A stretch of DNA of 8,952 nt, from contig QFNA01000076.1 in the NCBI GenBank assembly GCA_003248395.1, positions 1-8,952 of the forward strand. Reading direction: 5' to 3'. A program made the translations under genes and the position numbers. Within the stretch, counting starts at the first letter, position 1, and each line of letters begins with the position of its first letter. The DNA is from Citromicrobium sp. (GTDB taxonomy: Bacteria; Pseudomonadota; Alphaproteobacteria; Sphingomonadales; Sphingomonadaceae). The notes under the pieces were generated by a model, which did no database searches, had not been told where the DNA came from, and saw only the letters and a list, made by a program, of their open reading frames with translations. Shown here piece by piece: positions 7,607 through 8,952 of the stretch.

Positions 7607-8952
7607 TCCGCCTTGCCCTTTTGCTTACCGCCTCGCTGATCCCCCTCAGCCATGCGAGCGCTGAAACCGTCGAATCGCCCGACGGCAGCATTGTGGTGAC
7701 TCTAGATGCCGATGGCGAAGGCATCCCCTATTACGAGGTTTCGCATAACGGCGCTCCGGTCATCGCCAAGTCGAACATCGGGTTTGCCTTTACCGATGCC
7801 AATCCAATGCGTCGCAATTTCGAAAAAGCCGGGACCACGACAAATCAGGTCGATACTCGCTGGGAACAGCCGTGGGGCGAGCGGCAGTGGGTTATTGATC
7901 GCCACAACGAGCTAGCCATGACCTTCCGTCAGAAAGACGAGGACGCGCGCCAGATCACTGTTCGCTTGCGGGTGTTCGACGACGGCATCGGTTTCCGTAC
8001 AGAGTTCCCCGCCAGCAACGCGCAGCCTGAATATCGCATTGCCGAGGAACTGACCGAGTTTAACATCGCGAGCGACGGAACGGCGTGGTCCATCCCGGCC
8101 GGTGACTGGAATCGCTATGAATATCTCTACAGCAAGACGCCGATCAGCTCGCTTTCAACCGTACACACGCCTGTGACGATGAAGCTGGAAGGGGGCAGCT
8201 ATCTCGCCTTTCATGAGGCTGCTCTGGTCGATTACTCGGGCATGTGGCTGAAACGCATGGATGGAACGCGCCTTCGCGCTCTGCTCGCGCCCTCCAGTCG
8301 CGGCGCAAAGGTCGTGCGTACTGGCGCGTTCAACACTCCCTGGCGCACCATCAGGATCGGGACCGAACCTGCGACATTGGTCGAGAGCAATATCGACCTC
8401 AACCTCAACGAGCCCAACAAACTGGGCGATGTATCGTGGTTCGAACCGGCCAAATATGTCGGCATCTGGTGGGGCATGATCCGCGGCGACTGGAGTTGGG
8501 CCTCGGGGCCCAATCACGGCGCGACGACTGAGCATACCAAGGATGTTATCGATTTCGCTGCCAAGCACGGATTTCGTGGAGTTCTAGTCGAAGGGTGGAA
8601 TGTCGGCTGGGATGGAAACTGGTTCGGCAACGGCCGTGATTACAGTTTCACCCAAGCCTATCCCGATTTCGATCTTAAGGAAGTCACGGATTACGCGCGC
8701 GACAAGGGCGTGCATTTGATCGGCCATCACGAGACCGGCGGAAACATTCAGGTTTACGAAGCACAGTTGGCCGATGCGATGAAGCTTTATGGCCAGCTGG
8801 GGGTCGATGTCGTGAAGACTGGATATGTCGCCGATGCTGGTGGCATCATATCTTGCAATGCCGACATCGCTGATCCGTGCGGCGAAGAAATTTTCGAATG
8901 GCACGATGGCCAGCGCCAGGTCCAGCATCACCTCAAGGTCGTGCAGGAAGCG
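7603..8952 (+). CDS. Exported GH97 (SusB-like) alpha-glucosidase, 3' partial
   Basis: The frame is open from ATG 7603 to the right edge, giving 450 residues; family members are usually about 650-740, so roughly the last third is missing. Residues 1-20 are a Sec signal peptide (MIRLALLLTA start, cleavage after SHASA), placing the enzyme in the periplasm. An N-terminal beta-sandwich starts with 'SPDGSIVVTLD' (25-35) and contains 'FHEAAL' (203-208), where Bacteroides SusB has a calcium-ligand Glu. The catalytic barrel starts near 'KYVGIWWGM' (284-292), followed by 'LVEGWN' (328-333), 'HHETGGN' (375-381) and 'VKTGYVA' (404-410). E377 aligns, from memory, with catalytic-base Glu439 of SusB. G407 falls where retaining GH97 alpha-galactosidases carry the nucleophile Asp. 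Both point to the inverting alpha-glucosidase type. The second base (HEA motif) and the acid (RGTE motif) lie beyond the window and are unchecked. Nearby cysteines C418 and C426 are unusual. Translation is coupled to the gene before. Confidence 0.93.
   Translation, partial: MIRLALLLTASLIPLSHASAETVESPDGSIVVTLDADGEGIPYYEVSHNGAPVIAKSNIGFAFTDANPMRRNFEKAGTTTNQVDTRWEQPWGERQWVIDRHNELAMTFRQKDEDARQITVRLRVFDDGIGFRTEFPASNAQPEYRIAEELTEFNIASDGTAWSIPAGDWNRYEYLYSKTPISSLSTVHTPVTMKLEGGSYLAFHEAALVDYSGMWLKRMDGTRLRALLAPSSRGAKVVRTGAFNTPWRTIRIGTEPATLVESNIDLNLNEPNKLGDVSWFEPAKYVGIWWGMIRGDWSWASGPNHGATTEHTKDVIDFAAKHGFRGVLVEGWNVGWDGNWFGNGRDYSFTQAYPDFDLKEVTDYARDKGVHLIGHHETGGNIQVYEAQLADAMKLYGQLGVDVVKTGYVADAGGIISCNADIADPCGEEIFEWHDGQRQVQHHLKVVQEA

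Overview
The window looks like part of a starch/maltodextrin (maltose) utilization locus from a Gram-negative alphaproteobacterium. Sphingomonadales is my best guess, with an Erythrobacter- or Sphingomonas-like relative in mind, and Caulobacterales is second. The reasons are a TonB-dependent receptor of the Xanthomonas/Caulobacter type, a neighbouring flavin-dependent 'tryptophan halogenase', moderately high G+C with C/G-rich third positions, and glycosidases of the kinds paired with such receptors in these groups. Taxonomy is inferred from gene content and protein style, not from a marker gene.

Layout: all five genes are on the + strand and almost no DNA is non-coding. (1) Positions 2-2548: a TonB-dependent outer-membrane receptor whose signal peptide, TonB box and first part of the plug lie before the window. 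(2) Positions 2549-2637: the only intergenic gap (89 bp), with a strong GC-rich hairpin just after the receptor stop and a Shine-Dalgarno for the next gene. (3) Positions 2638-4167: an FAD-dependent halogenase of the tryptophan-halogenase family. (4) Positions 4164-5984: an exported GH13 alpha-amylase-type enzyme. (5) Positions 5981-7606: a cytoplasmic GH13 alpha-glucosidase of the oligo-1,6-glucosidase/alpha-glucosidase group. (6) Positions 7603-8952: an exported GH97 (SusB-like) alpha-glucosidase that runs off the right edge before its last catalytic motifs.

The last four genes are joined by three identical 4-base stop/start overlaps (ATGA, GTGA, ATGA). Each has a GGAG site 7-8 bases before the start, so they form one tightly coupled transcription and translation unit. 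The likely working model is that the receptor imports maltodextrins across the outer membrane. The exported GH13 and GH97 enzymes then cut them in the periplasm. Maltose or short oligomers cross the inner membrane through a transporter not in this window, and the cytoplasmic GH13 glucosidase releases glucose. No regulator (for example LacI-type) or inner-membrane transporter is seen; both would be expected outside the window.

The odd member is the halogenase. It keeps all its catalytic signatures, yet it is translationally coupled to a starch enzyme rather than placed in a natural-product cluster. Its substrate and its role in this locus are the main open questions. I see no mobile elements, RNA genes or CRISPR arrays.
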